A DNA stretch of 64,000 bases from an uncultured Oscillospiraceae bacterium (GCA_934660965.1 CAKUIM010000001.1:95044-159043); one strand, 5' to 3'; counted from the first letter of the stretch, positions 27,201 to 35,963 are shown. Program-made: numbers and translations. Notes: generated from the letters alone by a model not told the origin.

Positions 27201-27505
27201 GAGAGCAGGCCCTCTGCCTGCCGAAGCGCCCGGTAGAGCAGCAGCATCCGTCCGCCCGCGTCCAGCATGGGGGCGGCGCCGCCCCCCGCCGTGTCCGCCA
27301 CCCGGGCACACAGCCGGGTGAAGGAGAGCACCTGGCAGGGCCGGGTGCCGGCGCTGCCCAGCACACGGCACAGCGCCCGCTCCACCTCGTGGGAGTACTG
27401 CTCGGGCACCAGCAGCAGCCGCGCAGGGGCTTTCGAGCGCCCCATGCGCTCCAAAAGCTCCTGCTGCATCTCCTGCCCCGCCCGGGCGCACAGCAGCGTC
27501 AGCAT
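24200..27505 (-). CDS. addB: ATP-dependent helicase/nuclease subunit B
   Basis: AddB is the partner of AddA, with an inactivated helicase-like N-terminal half and a C-terminal nuclease. The 1101 residues include LLVPEQYSHEVERAL near the N-terminus, the nuclease motif GFVDRVDSW...VVDYKTGK, and the four-Cys iron-sulfur site (Cys in DLFHACHFSYF, then CRYCDYAAACHF near the C-terminus). Where characterised AddB proteins have a GRSGSGKT-like P-loop, this one reads CARAGQEMQQEL, so the Walker A is lost. The start at 27505 has GAGGATG. The stop overlaps addA. Confidence 0.94.
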   Translation of the reverse strand: MLTLLCARAGQEMQQELLERMGRSKAPARLLLVPEQYSHEVERALCRVLGSAGTRPCQVLSFTRLCARVADTAGGGAAPMLDAGGRMLLLYRALRQAEGLLSGYRACARKPAFLGQLMATIDECRSYGVTPETLTEVGETMDGPQGERLRDIGLVYGLYEAMTLQSRADPSTRLDRLAADLERTGWAAGKEVWIWGFTDFTHQELEVVRALLPQAPVTVALTLDEGDESEIFDPARRTARALERLARDSGAEVRRERLLRPARREESLIFLEENLFASGETAWEGHCAVVRAAADDPRQEVQWAAGEILRLVQEEGLRFRDIALCARSIAPYEDLIDSAFSRCAIPFFLSSPADVLQKPVVSLVTAALGAVSSGYPYEEMFRYLKTGLAGVETPERDALENYVLTWDIKGGQWTRERPWDMHPDGYGRTFTDEECAQIDALDALRRRIIAPLEALRIAPDHTGKGWALAVYRLLEDIGLPGRLAARADALEQRGDRQAAEEYRQLWSIVVGALEQCAGYLGDTELEAGEFARLMELALGQYTVGTIPAALDRVTAADAPRLAGREVKVLFLLGADSQSIPGDAQSPGLFSDLDRETLAGRQMSLAPTQAEKLQREMTIVYETCALPRQRLYVSYSAAGSAGEERVPSFLYQRLGLLFPDGEACRARDDCGLFAPQPALERAPHSAAVAGALAQLPEYAPRAARVLEAGTRRRGSLSPDAVRALYGGSIPMSATRMDLFHACHFSYFMKYGLGAKPRQQAKFSPADYGTFIHAVLEEVLREGSALPGGAAELARDGALRTRLTAQAANRYEQETLSGLEGESARVRYTFARMKDTAQLITESAADELAAGSFAPTYFELGFGRNEALPPIEVERGMRLRLTGFVDRVDSWVQDGKRYLRVVDYKTGKKAMEYSDLADGRGLQMLLYLFTLQREGQRLFGPEELVSAGVLYMPARSGVVSGERDMTDEQVRAARQSLLRRRGLLLDDEQVLRAMEDTGGGSYRYLPIAASGALRREYLASREQLERLEKYLERVLGETAEEFARGDIDADPYWHTPEKNACRYCDYAAACHFEEGCGDVRRRRAITAAEFWEQLEKGGDGHGH

Positions 27506-27544
27506 TCCCCGTCACATCCTCTCATCGTTCTCGATTTAACCCCG

Positions 27545-28465
27545 TCACAGCCCGGGCACCCGAATATCGTGCTTGGTCACCCGCTCCCAGGAGAAATCGG
27601 CCGCAAGCTGCGCGGGCGTCACCGGCTCCGGCCGGGGCAGCAGCCCGGCCCAGTAAGCCAAAAGGCCCGTGAGCTCCCGGGGCGAATAGCGTAATCGCAG
27701 GCTGCCCGCGTCCAGGTCGCCCTCGCGCTTTGCAAGGCGGTGTCCGTCCTCCCCCAGCAGCAGGGGCACGTGAAAAAACTCCGGCGGCTCAAACCCGAGG
27801 GTGCGGTGGAGCCAGCTCTGCACCGGCGCGCTGGGCAGCAGGTCGCTGCCCCGCACCACATGGGTCACCCCCATGAGGGCGTCGTCCACCACCACCGCCA
27901 GCTGATAGGCCCACACCCCATCGGAGCGGCGGATGATGACGTCCCCGCAGTCCCGGGCAAGATTCTGCTCATAGGGGCCGAGGTTGCCGTCCACCAGGGC
28001 CACGCGCTCGTCCGGCACCCGCACGCGCAGCGCCCCCCGGCGGCCCCGGGCCTCCAGGGCGGCGCGCTGCCCGGCTGTGAGATGGACGCAGCGGCCGCTG
28101 TATACAACGGCGCCGTCCGCGCGGTGGGGGGCGGAGGCGGCCAGCCGCTCCGACCGGGAGCAGTAGCAGGGGTAGACAAGGTCCATGGCCTCAAGGCGCC
28201 GGCAGTATTCGGCGTAAATCCCGCTGCGCCGGGACTGGCAGCAGCCCTGCTCCACGCCGCCCTCGTCCCAGTCAAGGCCCAGCCAGGCAAGGTCCTCCTC
28301 CAGCTGCCGCGCCCGGTCGAGAGTGCAGCGCTCGGTGTCCAGATCCTCGATGCGCAGCACCAGGGTGCCGCCGGCGGCGCGCACGTCAAGCCAGGCGAGC
28401 AGCGCAGAAAAAAGGTTTCCCAGGTGCATTCTGCCGCTGGGGCTGGGCGCAAAGCGTCCCTTCAT
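27545..28465 (-). CDS. gluQ: glutamyl-Q tRNA(Asp) synthetase (GluQRS)
   Basis: GluQRS attaches glutamate to queuosine-34 of tRNA(Asp). It is a GluRS-like catalytic core without an anticodon-binding domain, and 306 residues fits. The N-terminus has GRFAPSPSGRMHLGN (HIGH-type motif HLGN) and RIEDLDTER. A zinc-type site is made by CYC near residue 100 and the Cys of YSGRC. The KMSKS equivalent is LAKREG. It lies 39 bp upstream of addB, in the same direction. Confidence 0.92.
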   Translation of the reverse strand: MKGRFAPSPSGRMHLGNLFSALLAWLDVRAAGGTLVLRIEDLDTERCTLDRARQLEEDLAWLGLDWDEGGVEQGCCQSRRSGIYAEYCRRLEAMDLVYPCYCSRSERLAASAPHRADGAVVYSGRCVHLTAGQRAALEARGRRGALRVRVPDERVALVDGNLGPYEQNLARDCGDVIIRRSDGVWAYQLAVVVDDALMGVTHVVRGSDLLPSAPVQSWLHRTLGFEPPEFFHVPLLLGEDGHRLAKREGDLDAGSLRLRYSPRELTGLLAYWAGLLPRPEPVTPAQLAADFSWERVTKHDIRVPGL

Positions 28466-28546
28466 GGCCGGCAGGCCTCCCTTCCTGTTTTCCTGTATTT
28501 TACCATGTCCGGCCCCCGATTGGGAGAGGCAGACGGAAATTTTCCG

Positions 28547-28582
28547 AAAAAGAGAGCGGCCCCTCCCGGTGGGAAGGGCCGC
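28547..28582 (-). terminator. intrinsic terminator after ftsZ
   Basis: A GCGGCCC stem with one internal mismatch (28556-28582) is followed on the - strand by TCTCTTTTT. It marks the end of the dcw cluster. Confidence 0.85.
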
Positions 28583-28609
28583 GTCTATAGCATTTCAGCG
28601 GGCTGTGGC

Positions 28610-29734
28610 TCAAGACTTCTTGTTGAAGATCTTGAAGATGTCGTCAAAGGGGTCGGTCTCGGGCTCGGCCTTCTCCTCCTCCGCCAGGGGGACGGGGGGC
28701 ACCGCAGCGCCGGAGGGCGCAGGGGCGGTGGACTGCTTGGTCTGGGTCTCGCCCACCTTGCCGGGGACGGGGTTGCCCACCTGACCGAAGCCGGTGGCGA
28801 TGACGGTGACCCGCAGCTCGTCCTCCAGCGTCTCATCGAAGGCGGCGCCCATCATGAAGAGGGCGTCCTCCGCGGCGACCTCCTTGACCATGTTGGCCGC
28901 AGCCTCCACCTCGTCAAGGCCCATGTCAAGGGGCCCGGTGATGTTGACGATGATGCCCTGGGCGCCCTGGATAGAGGTCTCCAGCAGGGGGCTGTTGACG
29001 GCGATGCGGGTGGCCTCCTCCGCCTTGTTCTTGCCGGCGGCCCGGCCCACGCCCATGTGGGCAAGGCCCGCGTCCTTCATGACGGCGGTGACGTCGGCAA
29101 AGTCGAGGTTAATGAGGCCGGTGGTGGTGATGAGGTCGGAAATGGACTGCACCGCCTGGCGCAGCACATCGTCTGCAATGGCGAAGGCGTTGGCGAAGGT
29201 GATCTTCTCGTCGGTAGCGTACTGCAGGCGGTCGTTGGGGATGATGACCAGGGAGTCTACCTTGTTCTTGAGCTCTTCAATGCCCTTCATGGCCGCGTCC
29301 ATCCGGCGGCGGCCCTCAAAGGCGAAGGGCTTGGTGACAACGCCCACGGTGAGGATGCCCCGCTCCTTGGCAATCTCGGCCACCACGGGGGCAGCGCCGG
29401 TGCCGGTGCCGCCGCCCATGCCGGCGGTGACAAAGACCATGTCGGTGCCGTCGAGCAGCGCGCCAATCTGCTCCTTGCTCTCCTTGGCGGACTCGCGGCC
29501 CACCTCGGGGTTGGCGCCGGCACCCTTGCCGCCGGTGAGCTTCTCGCCGATGGCCAGCTTCTGGGTGGCCTGGGATGCCTCAAGGCACTGGCGGTCGGTG
29601 TTGACCGCGATAAACTCCACGCCCTGCATACCGGACCGAACCATGCGGTTGACTACGTTATTCCCGCCTCCGCCTACGCCGATTACCTTCAGCACATCGC
29701 CGGACGCGGCGAAGGAGTCCATCTCAAATGCCAT
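28610..29734 (-). CDS. ftsZ: cell division protein FtsZ
   Basis: FtsZ is the tubulin-like GTPase of the division ring. The 374 residues have [13 protein letters not shown] at the N-terminus, the tubulin signature [10 protein letters not shown] and the T7-loop region NLDFADV. A variable Pro/Ala/Glu linker leads to an unusual end, [14 protein letters not shown], instead of the common (D/E)IPxFLR peptide that binds FtsA or SepF. The ATG at 29734 has AGGAGGG at 7 nt; an upstream in-frame ATG is rejected. It has its own promoter in addition to readthrough. No ftsA is adjacent. Confidence 0.97.
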   Translation of the reverse strand: MAFEMDSFAASGDVLKVIGVGGGGNNVVNRMVRSGMQGVEFIAVNTDRQCLEASQATQKLAIGEKLTGGKGAGANPEVGRESAKESKEQIGALLDGTDMVFVTAGMGGGTGTGAAPVVAEIAKERGILTVGVVTKPFAFEGRRRMDAAMKGIEELKNKVDSLVIIPNDRLQYATDEKITFANAFAIADDVLRQAVQSISDLITTTGLINLDFADVTAVMKDAGLAHMGVGRAAGKNKAEEATRIAVNSPLLETSIQGAQGIIVNITGPLDMGLDEVEAAANMVKEVAAEDALFMMGAAFDETLEDELRVTVIATGFGQVGNPVPGKVGETQTKQSTAPAPSGAAVPPVPLAEEEKAEPETDPFDDIFKIFNKKS

Positions 29735-29803
29735 AATCCGCCCTCCTATATGGTAAAACAAGTTGTTGTAAAATATCGGAACAAAGTGACTACATCTTGT
29801 ATT

Positions 29804-29832
29804 ATTGTAGCGCCTTTTCCGGTATGGGTCAA
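29804..29832 (-). promoter_or_regulatory. sigma-A-type promoter of ftsZ
   Basis: TTGACC (29827-29832), a 17-bp spacer and TACAAT (29804-29809) are read on the - strand between ftsQ and ftsZ, about 70 bp before the start codon. Confidence 0.8.
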
Positions 29833-29875
29833 TAGAAAAATGCGTGAAATGTGCCCTTTTCCCGGAAAAAGGCCG

Positions 29876-30640
29876 TCAGGCCGTTCGGTTATAATAGACC
29901 CGCCCCTCGGTGATGGTGAAATCGAAGGTGCCCGGCTCGGTCAGGCTCACCCGGCCGCTCTCCAGCGCCTGCTCGAGAAGCATGAACATGCGGGCATAGT
30001 CGCCGGTGGTGGGAATTTTCAGCGTGAAATTCCGGTAGAGCAGGGTGAAGTGGCCGGCGGAGGCGCAGTCCAGCCCGGTACACTCCGGGAGCATGTCCCG
30101 CTCCTCCAAAACGGCGAGCATCGAGAGAACATAGCTGAGCTTGTCCTGCTCCTCCGGCTCCACCGCCGCCTTCTCCCCGGCGGCGGGCTCGGAGAGGGTA
30201 AGGCCGGTGACCCGCAGGATACCGGGGGCGTCGGCGCGCTCGAGCACCTTGCCCTGGGCGGAGACGTACCACCAGGCGCTCCCGTCGGAGAGGGCGGCCG
30301 CAACGGTGTGCTCGGTGACGGTGAGCATCACCGTATCGGGGAAGGCCCGGCGGATGGTCACCGAGGCCACATAGGGAAGCTCCAGCAGAATTCGGCTTGC
30401 GATGCGCCCCTTTCCGAGGGCGATGAGGTTATCCCCCTGCCGGATGCCGGAGGCCGCCGCCACCTCCTCCTGGGTGTAGCGCACGTTGCCCTCCACCGCC
30501 ACGCGGTCGATCCGGAAGAAAATAAGGCAGGCGGAGAGCAGGGCCGCCGCCACCAGCACGATGGACAGCACCCGGTACAAAAAACCGAAGCGGCCCCGGC
30601 GGCGCCTGGGCCTTGCCGTATTCCTGCGCGTGCGCGCCAC
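29876..30640 (-). CDS. ftsQ: cell division protein FtsQ/DivIB
   Basis: This bitopic membrane protein belongs to the divisome FtsQ-FtsL-FtsB type complex. The 254 residues have a basic N-terminal tail (MARTRRNTARPRRRRGR), one membrane segment (about 22-42), a POTRA domain starting at FFRIDRVAVEGNVRYTQEEV, and the FtsQ/DivIB beta domain. The GTG start at 30640 follows AAGGAGGG, 25 bp after murA. A short GGCC stem plus five T just after the stop may be a weak terminator. Confidence 0.9.
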   Translation of the reverse strand: MARTRRNTARPRRRRGRFGFLYRVLSIVLVAAALLSACLIFFRIDRVAVEGNVRYTQEEVAAASGIRQGDNLIALGKGRIASRILLELPYVASVTIRRAFPDTVMLTVTEHTVAAALSDGSAWWYVSAQGKVLERADAPGILRVTGLTLSEPAAGEKAAVEPEEQDKLSYVLSMLAVLEERDMLPECTGLDCASAGHFTLLYRNFTLKIPTTGDYARMFMLLEQALESGRVSLTEPGTFDFTITEGRVYYNRTA

Positions 30641-30665
30641 CGTGCTCTCCCTCCTTCTCCTTTGT

Positions 30666-31919
30666 CTATCGGCGCCGGGCCCGCCCGCCCAGGCGGCAGA
30701 TCATGTCCTCCAGGGCCTCATACCCCCGGTCGATGTGGGCAAGGCCGGAGAGGACGCTCTCCCCCTCCGCACCCAGGGCGGCCACCGCAAGGGCGCCGCC
30801 GCCCCGCAGGTCGCGGGCCTCCACCCGGGCGCCGTGGAGCCGCAGCGCCCCCTGCACCAGGGCCACCCGCCCCTCCACGGTGATGTCCGCCCCCATGCGG
30901 CGCAGCTCGCCTACATGGCGGAAGCGGCTTTCAAAGATATTCTCCACAAAAAGGGTACTCCCCCGCCCGGACGCCAAGGCCGCCATCAGCGGAGGCTGAC
31001 TGTCGGTGGGAAAGCCGGGATAGGGAGCCGTGCGGATGGGGGGAATGCCCCGCAGCGCCGCATCCGGTGCCCGGCGCAGCCAGACCCCCTCCGGGCCGCT
31101 GCCTACCGTACACCCCGCCTGGGAGAGGGCCGCCGTCACGGTGGAGACGTGCCGCCAGTCTATCCCCAGGAGCCTGACCTCGCCCCCCGCCGCCGCGGCG
31201 GCGGACAACAGGGTGGAGGCCACGATGCGGTCGCCCATGATGGCGTACTCCCCGCCGGAGAGCCTGCGGCCGCCCTCCACGGTGATGACCGAGCTGCCCG
31301 CCCCCTGCACCCGGGCCCCCAGGGCGTTGAGGAAGCCTTGCAGCTCCACAATCTCCGGCTCCCGGGCGGCATTGATGATAGAGGTCTCCCCCCGGGCGCA
31401 CACGGCGCACAGCATGGCGTTTTCCGTAGCGCCCACGCTGGGCAGGGCAAGGGGCACGTCGCACCCGTGCAGCCGCCCCGCGCAGATAAGGCCCTCCGGC
31501 CCCTCCCGCACCTGGGCGCCCAGGGCGCGCACGGCGGCAAGGTGGAGGTCGATGGGCCGCTCCCCCAGCTCGCACCCGCCGGGATAGCTCAAGGCCACGC
31601 GGCCGGTGCGGCCCAGCACCGCCCCCAGAAAGATGATGGATGAGCGCATGGAACGCATCAGGCCGTCCGGAATGTGCTCCCCATCAGCCCCAGTGGGGTC
31701 GACGAGGATGCTCTCCCCCTCCCGCCGCGCCTTGCAGCCCAGGTGGGTGAGGATGGCAAGAGCCGCGTCCACATCGGTCAGCCGCGGGCAGTTATGGAGG
31801 GCCACCTCGCCGCCGGCAAGCAGGCAGGCGGCCAGGACGGGCAGCACGCTGTTCTTCGCCCCGTGGACCGTCAGCTCCCCCGACAGGGGGCGGCCGCCGG
31901 AAATGACCAGTTCGCTCAT
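30666..31919 (-). CDS. murA: UDP-N-acetylglucosamine 1-carboxyvinyltransferase
   Basis: MurA commits UDP-GlcNAc to peptidoglycan synthesis by transfer of enolpyruvate. The 417 residues form the two-lobed EPSP-synthase fold. The N-terminal HGAKNSVLPVLAACLL supplies Lys22 and Asn23 equivalents, and the catalytic Cys is in PGGCELGERPIDLH, the position bound by fosfomycin. The start at 31919 is in-frame with family alignments. It lies in the dcw cluster between murG and ftsQ; Firmicutes more often have murB or murA here. Confidence 0.96.
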   Translation of the reverse strand: MSELVISGGRPLSGELTVHGAKNSVLPVLAACLLAGGEVALHNCPRLTDVDAALAILTHLGCKARREGESILVDPTGADGEHIPDGLMRSMRSSIIFLGAVLGRTGRVALSYPGGCELGERPIDLHLAAVRALGAQVREGPEGLICAGRLHGCDVPLALPSVGATENAMLCAVCARGETSIINAAREPEIVELQGFLNALGARVQGAGSSVITVEGGRRLSGGEYAIMGDRIVASTLLSAAAAAGGEVRLLGIDWRHVSTVTAALSQAGCTVGSGPEGVWLRRAPDAALRGIPPIRTAPYPGFPTDSQPPLMAALASGRGSTLFVENIFESRFRHVGELRRMGADITVEGRVALVQGALRLHGARVEARDLRGGGALAVAALGAEGESVLSGLAHIDRGYEALEDMICRLGGRARRR

Positions 31920-32020
31920 GGGATCGTCCTCCGTTCCTTGAAGTCAATCCATCCTATGAGCGTCCGGCCCGATCGGTTATTTCAACGGCGGCGGGGCAAA
32001 TGCCCGCCGATTGGGGCAGT

Positions 32021-33133
32021 TTACTTCAAAAGCTCCATCAGGGCCTTGTAGATGTCCTCCGCCGCCGTGGGCGCCGCCAGGGACAGCTGACGCTCCCGCA
32101 TCTGCTGCCGCCGCTCGCTGTCGGCCAGGAGAGAGACTGTCTCGTCGTAGAGCCGCGCGCCGGTGGAGTCCTTCTCCTCGATGAGCAGCGCGCCCCCCCG
32201 GTCGGCGAGCACCCGGGCGTTCTTGTACTGGTGGTTGTCCGTCACGTTGGGGGAGGGCACCAGGATGGCCGGCGTGCCGGTGGCGGTGAGCTCGCTCAAG
32301 GTGGACGCGCCGGCCCGGCACAGCACCAGGTCCGCCGCCGCCATGACGGTGGGCATATCGTAGATATACTGCCGCAGGTCGCATCCGGCGAGGTCCACCC
32401 CCCGGCCCGCAAGGGTGGCCTTGGTGGCATCGTAGTCCCGGCCGGCCACATGGATATGGTGGAAGGGCCGGCCCTGCTCCTGCCAGGCGGAGATAAAGTC
32501 CGTCATCTGGCCGTTCATCACCGTGGCTCCCAGGGAGCCCCAGAAGGAGAGCACCAGGGGCCGGTCATCGGCAAGGCCCAGCTTCTCCCGGGCCTGCTGC
32601 CGGGTGAGGGCGAAGAAGGCCGGGCGCACGGGGGTGCCTGTGACGCGGACGTTGGCCGGGTTTTCATAGTGGGCCACCGCCTCCTCAAAGCCCACCATCA
32701 CAAGGCGCACCTCCCGGGCCAGGGTGCGGGTGGTAAGGCCGGGGCTGGCGTTGGACTCGTGGATGGCGGTGGGGATGCCCATGCGGGCAGCCTGGTGGAC
32801 CGCCGGGTAAGAGGCGTAGCCGCCGGTGCCCACCACAAGGTCGGGGCCGAAGTCCCGGAGGATGGCCCGGGCCTGGCGGCGGGAGGCCACCACGTTCCAG
32901 GCGCTTTTCAGGTTGTGCCCCCACTGCCTGGGGGAGAGGGTGCGCCGGAAGTTGGAGATGGTCACGGTGGAGATGGGGTAGCCCTCCTTCCGGACAAGAT
33001 CCAGTTCCATCCCGCCGTCCGCCCCTACAAAGAGCACCTGGCAGTCGGGGTCGTGGCGCTGAAAGACGCGGGCCAGGGCCACCGCGGGGTAGACGTGGCC
33101 GGCGGTGCCGCCGCAGGTCAAAAGCAGCTTCAT
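32021..33133 (-). CDS. murG: UDP-N-acetylglucosamine--N-acetylmuramyl-(pentapeptide) pyrophosphoryl-undecaprenol GlcNAc transferase
   Basis: MurG makes lipid II from lipid I on the inner membrane face. The 370 residues show the G-loops LTCGGTAGHVYPA and VVGTGGYASYP, HESNASPGLTTR, and the donor-binding LVLCRAGASTLSELTATGTPAIL. All family blocks are present. It is spaced 17 bp from ftsW and 101 bp before murA. That gap holds a CGGCGGG/CCCGCCG stem without a T-run. Confidence 0.96.
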   Translation of the reverse strand: MKLLLTCGGTAGHVYPAVALARVFQRHDPDCQVLFVGADGGMELDLVRKEGYPISTVTISNFRRTLSPRQWGHNLKSAWNVVASRRQARAILRDFGPDLVVGTGGYASYPAVHQAARMGIPTAIHESNASPGLTTRTLAREVRLVMVGFEEAVAHYENPANVRVTGTPVRPAFFALTRQQAREKLGLADDRPLVLSFWGSLGATVMNGQMTDFISAWQEQGRPFHHIHVAGRDYDATKATLAGRGVDLAGCDLRQYIYDMPTVMAAADLVLCRAGASTLSELTATGTPAILVPSPNVTDNHQYKNARVLADRGGALLIEEKDSTGARLYDETVSLLADSERRQQMRERQLSLAAPTAAEDIYKALMELLK

Positions 33134-33150
33134 GAATTATTCTCTCCTTT

Positions 33151-34377
33151 TTATCCCGCCCGGGCTGCCGGGATCTGTCGGGAAACGCTCAAAATTATGC
33201 CCATCTCCGCCAGCTGGATCATCAGGGCGGTGCCGCCGTAGCTGAAAAAGGGCAGCGAGATGCCGGTGGTGGGGATGGTGCCGGTGACCACGCCGATGTT
33301 GAGGATGACCTGGGCTGCCAGCAGCGTTGTGATGCCCACGATGAGGAGGGTGCCGAACCGGTCCCGGGCGTGGAGGGCCAGCCAGTAGCCCCGGATGATG
33401 AGCAGCATAAACAGCAGAATGATGACCCCCGCGCCGATAAAGCCCAGCTCCTCGCAGACGATGGCGAAGATACAGTCGTTGTGCTCCTCCGGGAGAAAGA
33501 GGAATTTCTGCTTGCCGCCGCCCAGCCCCAGGCCCAGAAGACCGCCGGAGCCGATGGCGATCTGGGACTGCCAGAGCTGGTAGCCGTCGCCCTGGAGGTC
33601 GCTCAAGGGGTCGAGCCAGGCGTTGATGCGGGCGGTCATATACTGCGTCTTGGTGGCGATAAACCACAGCGCCGCCACAACCACGCCCCCTCCGGCGGCA
33701 AACCACCCAAGGCCGATGCCCGAGGCGAAGAGCACCGAGGCCGCCGCGATGATGACAAGGATCATGCACGAGAGATGCTTCTGCATGGCGATGATGCCCA
33801 GCACCACGCCCAGAACCAGGGCGTAGGGGATGAGCTCCAAAAGGCCGATGCGGTCGAGAAAGGCGCAGAAGCGGCCAAAAAAGGTGCGCTTGTTCCATTT
33901 CTTCGGCTCACCCAGTTGGTCCCGGCGTTTGGAAAGCCGTGCGGCAAAAAACATGATGACGCCGATTTTGGCAATCTCCGAGGGCTGGAAGCGGATGCCG
34001 AAAATTTTCAGCCACCGCCGGGCCACGCCCACCGAGCGGCCCAGGGGGGTAAAGACCAGCAGCATCAGGACGATAGACGCCCCCAGCACGAAAATGGACA
34101 TCCAGCGGAAGCGCTGATAGTCGATCTTGGATATGACGAGCATGGCCGCAAGGCCCATCAGGGCGAAGGTGCCCTGGCGGATGAAATAATAGTAGGGGTT
34201 GCCGCCGGTGTTGACGTTGGGGTCCAGGTCATAGTAGGCCGATGGGTAGGAGGCGGACAGGAGCATGATAAGGCCCACCGCCGTCAGGAGGATGACCAGG
34301 GTCAGAAAGGGCAGATCCACCGGGCCCCGGGCAAGCTGCTCCTCAATGGTCAGGTCTCGTTTCGCTTTCCGGCGCAC
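33151..34377 (-). CDS. ftsW: SEDS-family peptidoglycan glycosyltransferase FtsW/SpoVE
   Basis: This polytopic lipid II polymerase of the division or spore septum has 408 residues with about 10 membrane segments. SEDS landmarks are visible: [49 protein letters not shown] and the C-terminal PTTGISLPFFSYGGTALM. Position between mraY and murG matches spoVE/ftsW in Bacillus. The GTG start at 34377 follows GGGGTGATG. Whether it serves vegetative division, sporulation or both cannot be decided here. Confidence 0.95.
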   Translation of the reverse strand: MRRKAKRDLTIEEQLARGPVDLPFLTLVILLTAVGLIMLLSASYPSAYYDLDPNVNTGGNPYYYFIRQGTFALMGLAAMLVISKIDYQRFRWMSIFVLGASIVLMLLVFTPLGRSVGVARRWLKIFGIRFQPSEIAKIGVIMFFAARLSKRRDQLGEPKKWNKRTFFGRFCAFLDRIGLLELIPYALVLGVVLGIIAMQKHLSCMILVIIAAASVLFASGIGLGWFAAGGGVVVAALWFIATKTQYMTARINAWLDPLSDLQGDGYQLWQSQIAIGSGGLLGLGLGGGKQKFLFLPEEHNDCIFAIVCEELGFIGAGVIILLFMLLIIRGYWLALHARDRFGTLLIVGITTLLAAQVILNIGVVTGTIPTTGISLPFFSYGGTALMIQLAEMGIILSVSRQIPAARAG

Positions 34378-34424
34378 AGTGCATCACCCCGCTTTGCAAA
34401 ATAGGTTCCGCCCAGGGCGGCGTA

Positions 34425-35411
34425 TCAGAGGGAATAGCGGTACATCACGCCCACAAAGGCCAGCAGGCACGCGGCCACGGTGATGCCGGCAAAGGTCAGC
34501 ACGATGCGCACCTCCGACCAGCCGCCCAGCTCCAGATGGTGGTGCAGGGGGGCCATGCGGAAAATGCGCTTGCCGTGGGTGAGCTTGAAATAGCTCACCT
34601 GGAGGATGTCGCTGACCGTCTCCGCGATGTAGATGATGCCCACGGGGATGAGGATCAGCGGCACATCCAGGGCGAAGGCCATGCCGCACACCGCACCGCC
34701 CAGAAAGAGGGAGCCGGTGTCGCCCATGAACACCTTGGCCGGGTGGAAGTTATAGATGAGGAAGCCCGCAAGGCCGCCGGCCAGGGCGGCGGCAAAAATA
34801 CTCACGCCCCCCTTGCCCCACAGCACGGCCACCACCGCGAAAAAGACGCACACCGGCAGCGTCACCGAGGCGGCGAGGCCGTCCAGGCCGTCGGTGAGGT
34901 TCACAGAGTTGACGCACCCCACGATGACAAAGGCCGCAAAGATCATGTAGACCGGCCAGGGCAGGGCCAGATAGGTGTTGACGAAGGGGATGTAGAGGTT
35001 GGCGGAGAGGTGATGGGTCGCGCGCAGCAGCGCCAGGAACGCGATGGCCGCCGCCAGCTGCAAAAGGAACTTCCAGCCGGCGGTAAGGCCGGTATTGTCG
35101 TGCTTTTTCACCTTGGCATAGTCGTCCACAAAGCCGATGGCGCCGTACACCAGGGCAAACACCAGCACGAACAGGCCGCTGAAATCGCCGGCGCGGAAGT
35201 CCCGCCAGCCGAAAATCAGCACTGCCGCGGCGGCGGCAGCCATGAACATAAAGCCGCCCATGGTGGGGGTCCCCTGCTTGGACATGTGCCAGCTGGGCCC
35301 GATCTCCTTGATGGACTGCCCGGCCTTCAGCGCCCGCAGCACCGGAATGAGAAACCAGCCGATCAGGGCAGACAGCGCCGCGCCCACAATGGCGCTCAAG
35401 ATTACGTTCAT
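34425..35411 (-). CDS. mraY: phospho-N-acetylmuramoyl-pentapeptide-transferase
   Basis: MraY forms lipid I on undecaprenyl phosphate. The 328-residue protein has about 10 membrane segments, the cytoplasmic motifs KQGTPTMGG, FVDDYAKVKK (catalytic Asp pair), NSVNLTDGLDGLA and the HHHLE loop (MAPLHHHLELGG). Length is typical. It follows the MurE-like fragment by 3 bp. Confidence 0.96.
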   Translation of the reverse strand: MNVILSAIVGAALSALIGWFLIPVLRALKAGQSIKEIGPSWHMSKQGTPTMGGFMFMAAAAAAVLIFGWRDFRAGDFSGLFVLVFALVYGAIGFVDDYAKVKKHDNTGLTAGWKFLLQLAAAIAFLALLRATHHLSANLYIPFVNTYLALPWPVYMIFAAFVIVGCVNSVNLTDGLDGLAASVTLPVCVFFAVVAVLWGKGGVSIFAAALAGGLAGFLIYNFHPAKVFMGDTGSLFLGGAVCGMAFALDVPLILIPVGIIYIAETVSDILQVSYFKLTHGKRIFRMAPLHHHLELGGWSEVRIVLTFAGITVAACLLAFVGVMYRYSL

Positions 35412-35414
35412 AGG

Positions 35415-35963
35415 TCAATTCCTCCGTCTTTTCTCTTTTGTCTCCCGCTCGCCCAGGCGCTCTACCGCTTCGCCCAGGCTCATGCCCAGACCCAGGGCAC
35501 AAGCCAGGGCGGCCAGAGGGCCGTACAGTCCCTCCCGCCGGCCCGGGGAAAGGCTCACCCGGGCAATGCCGTGGTCGGTCAGGGCCTCAAATTCCAGCCG
35601 GCCCCACCGGAGATTCACATTTTTTGCCGTCAGGTCGGCCTGGGGCCGGCCGTCGGAATAGGCAAAGGCCCCCTGCCCCAGGGCTCCGGCAAGAGACCGG
35701 CCGCCGGGCTCATCCAGGCTCACCACCGTCAGGGGGCGGCGCTCCATGGCCCAGCGGGCGGCGGCGCAGGGGCTCAGGGCCCCGGAGGGCTCAGCGCGGA
35801 AATTCTCCACCACCACTGCCCGGTAGTCCCGGCAGTCCGCCCGGCCCATGGCCACGTCGTAGGGGCTCCACACCTCCACCGGGCAGCGCAGCACCCGGCG
35901 CAGCGGGGCGGCCGCGGCGCTCTCCCCGGCGGCGATGACTGCCACAGCCTTAGTTTCTTGCAT
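35415..35963 (-). CDS. MurE-like Mur ligase fragment without ATP-binding P-loop
   Basis: The 182-residue product is not a complete enzyme. Residues about 75-175 resemble the second half of a Mur ligase central domain: TVVSLDEPGGRSLAGAL aligns with the NADDP-type segment, and ADLTAKNVNLRW plus GLYGPLAALACALGLGMSL match the block after the active site. The GTNGKT P-loop, the UDP-binding N-terminal domain and the C-terminal domain are missing. The frame is open and overlaps the upstream PBP gene by 14 bp and precedes mraY by 3 bp, so it is probably translated. This is exactly the murE position of the Bacillus dcw cluster. A catalytic role is unlikely; a scaffold or a decayed gene is possible. 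Confidence 0.7.
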   Translation of the reverse strand: MQETKAVAVIAAGESAAAAPLRRVLRCPVEVWSPYDVAMGRADCRDYRAVVVENFRAEPSGALSPCAAARWAMERRPLTVVSLDEPGGRSLAGALGQGAFAYSDGRPQADLTAKNVNLRWGRLEFEALTDHGIARVSLSPGRREGLYGPLAALACALGLGMSLGEAVERLGERETKEKRRRN

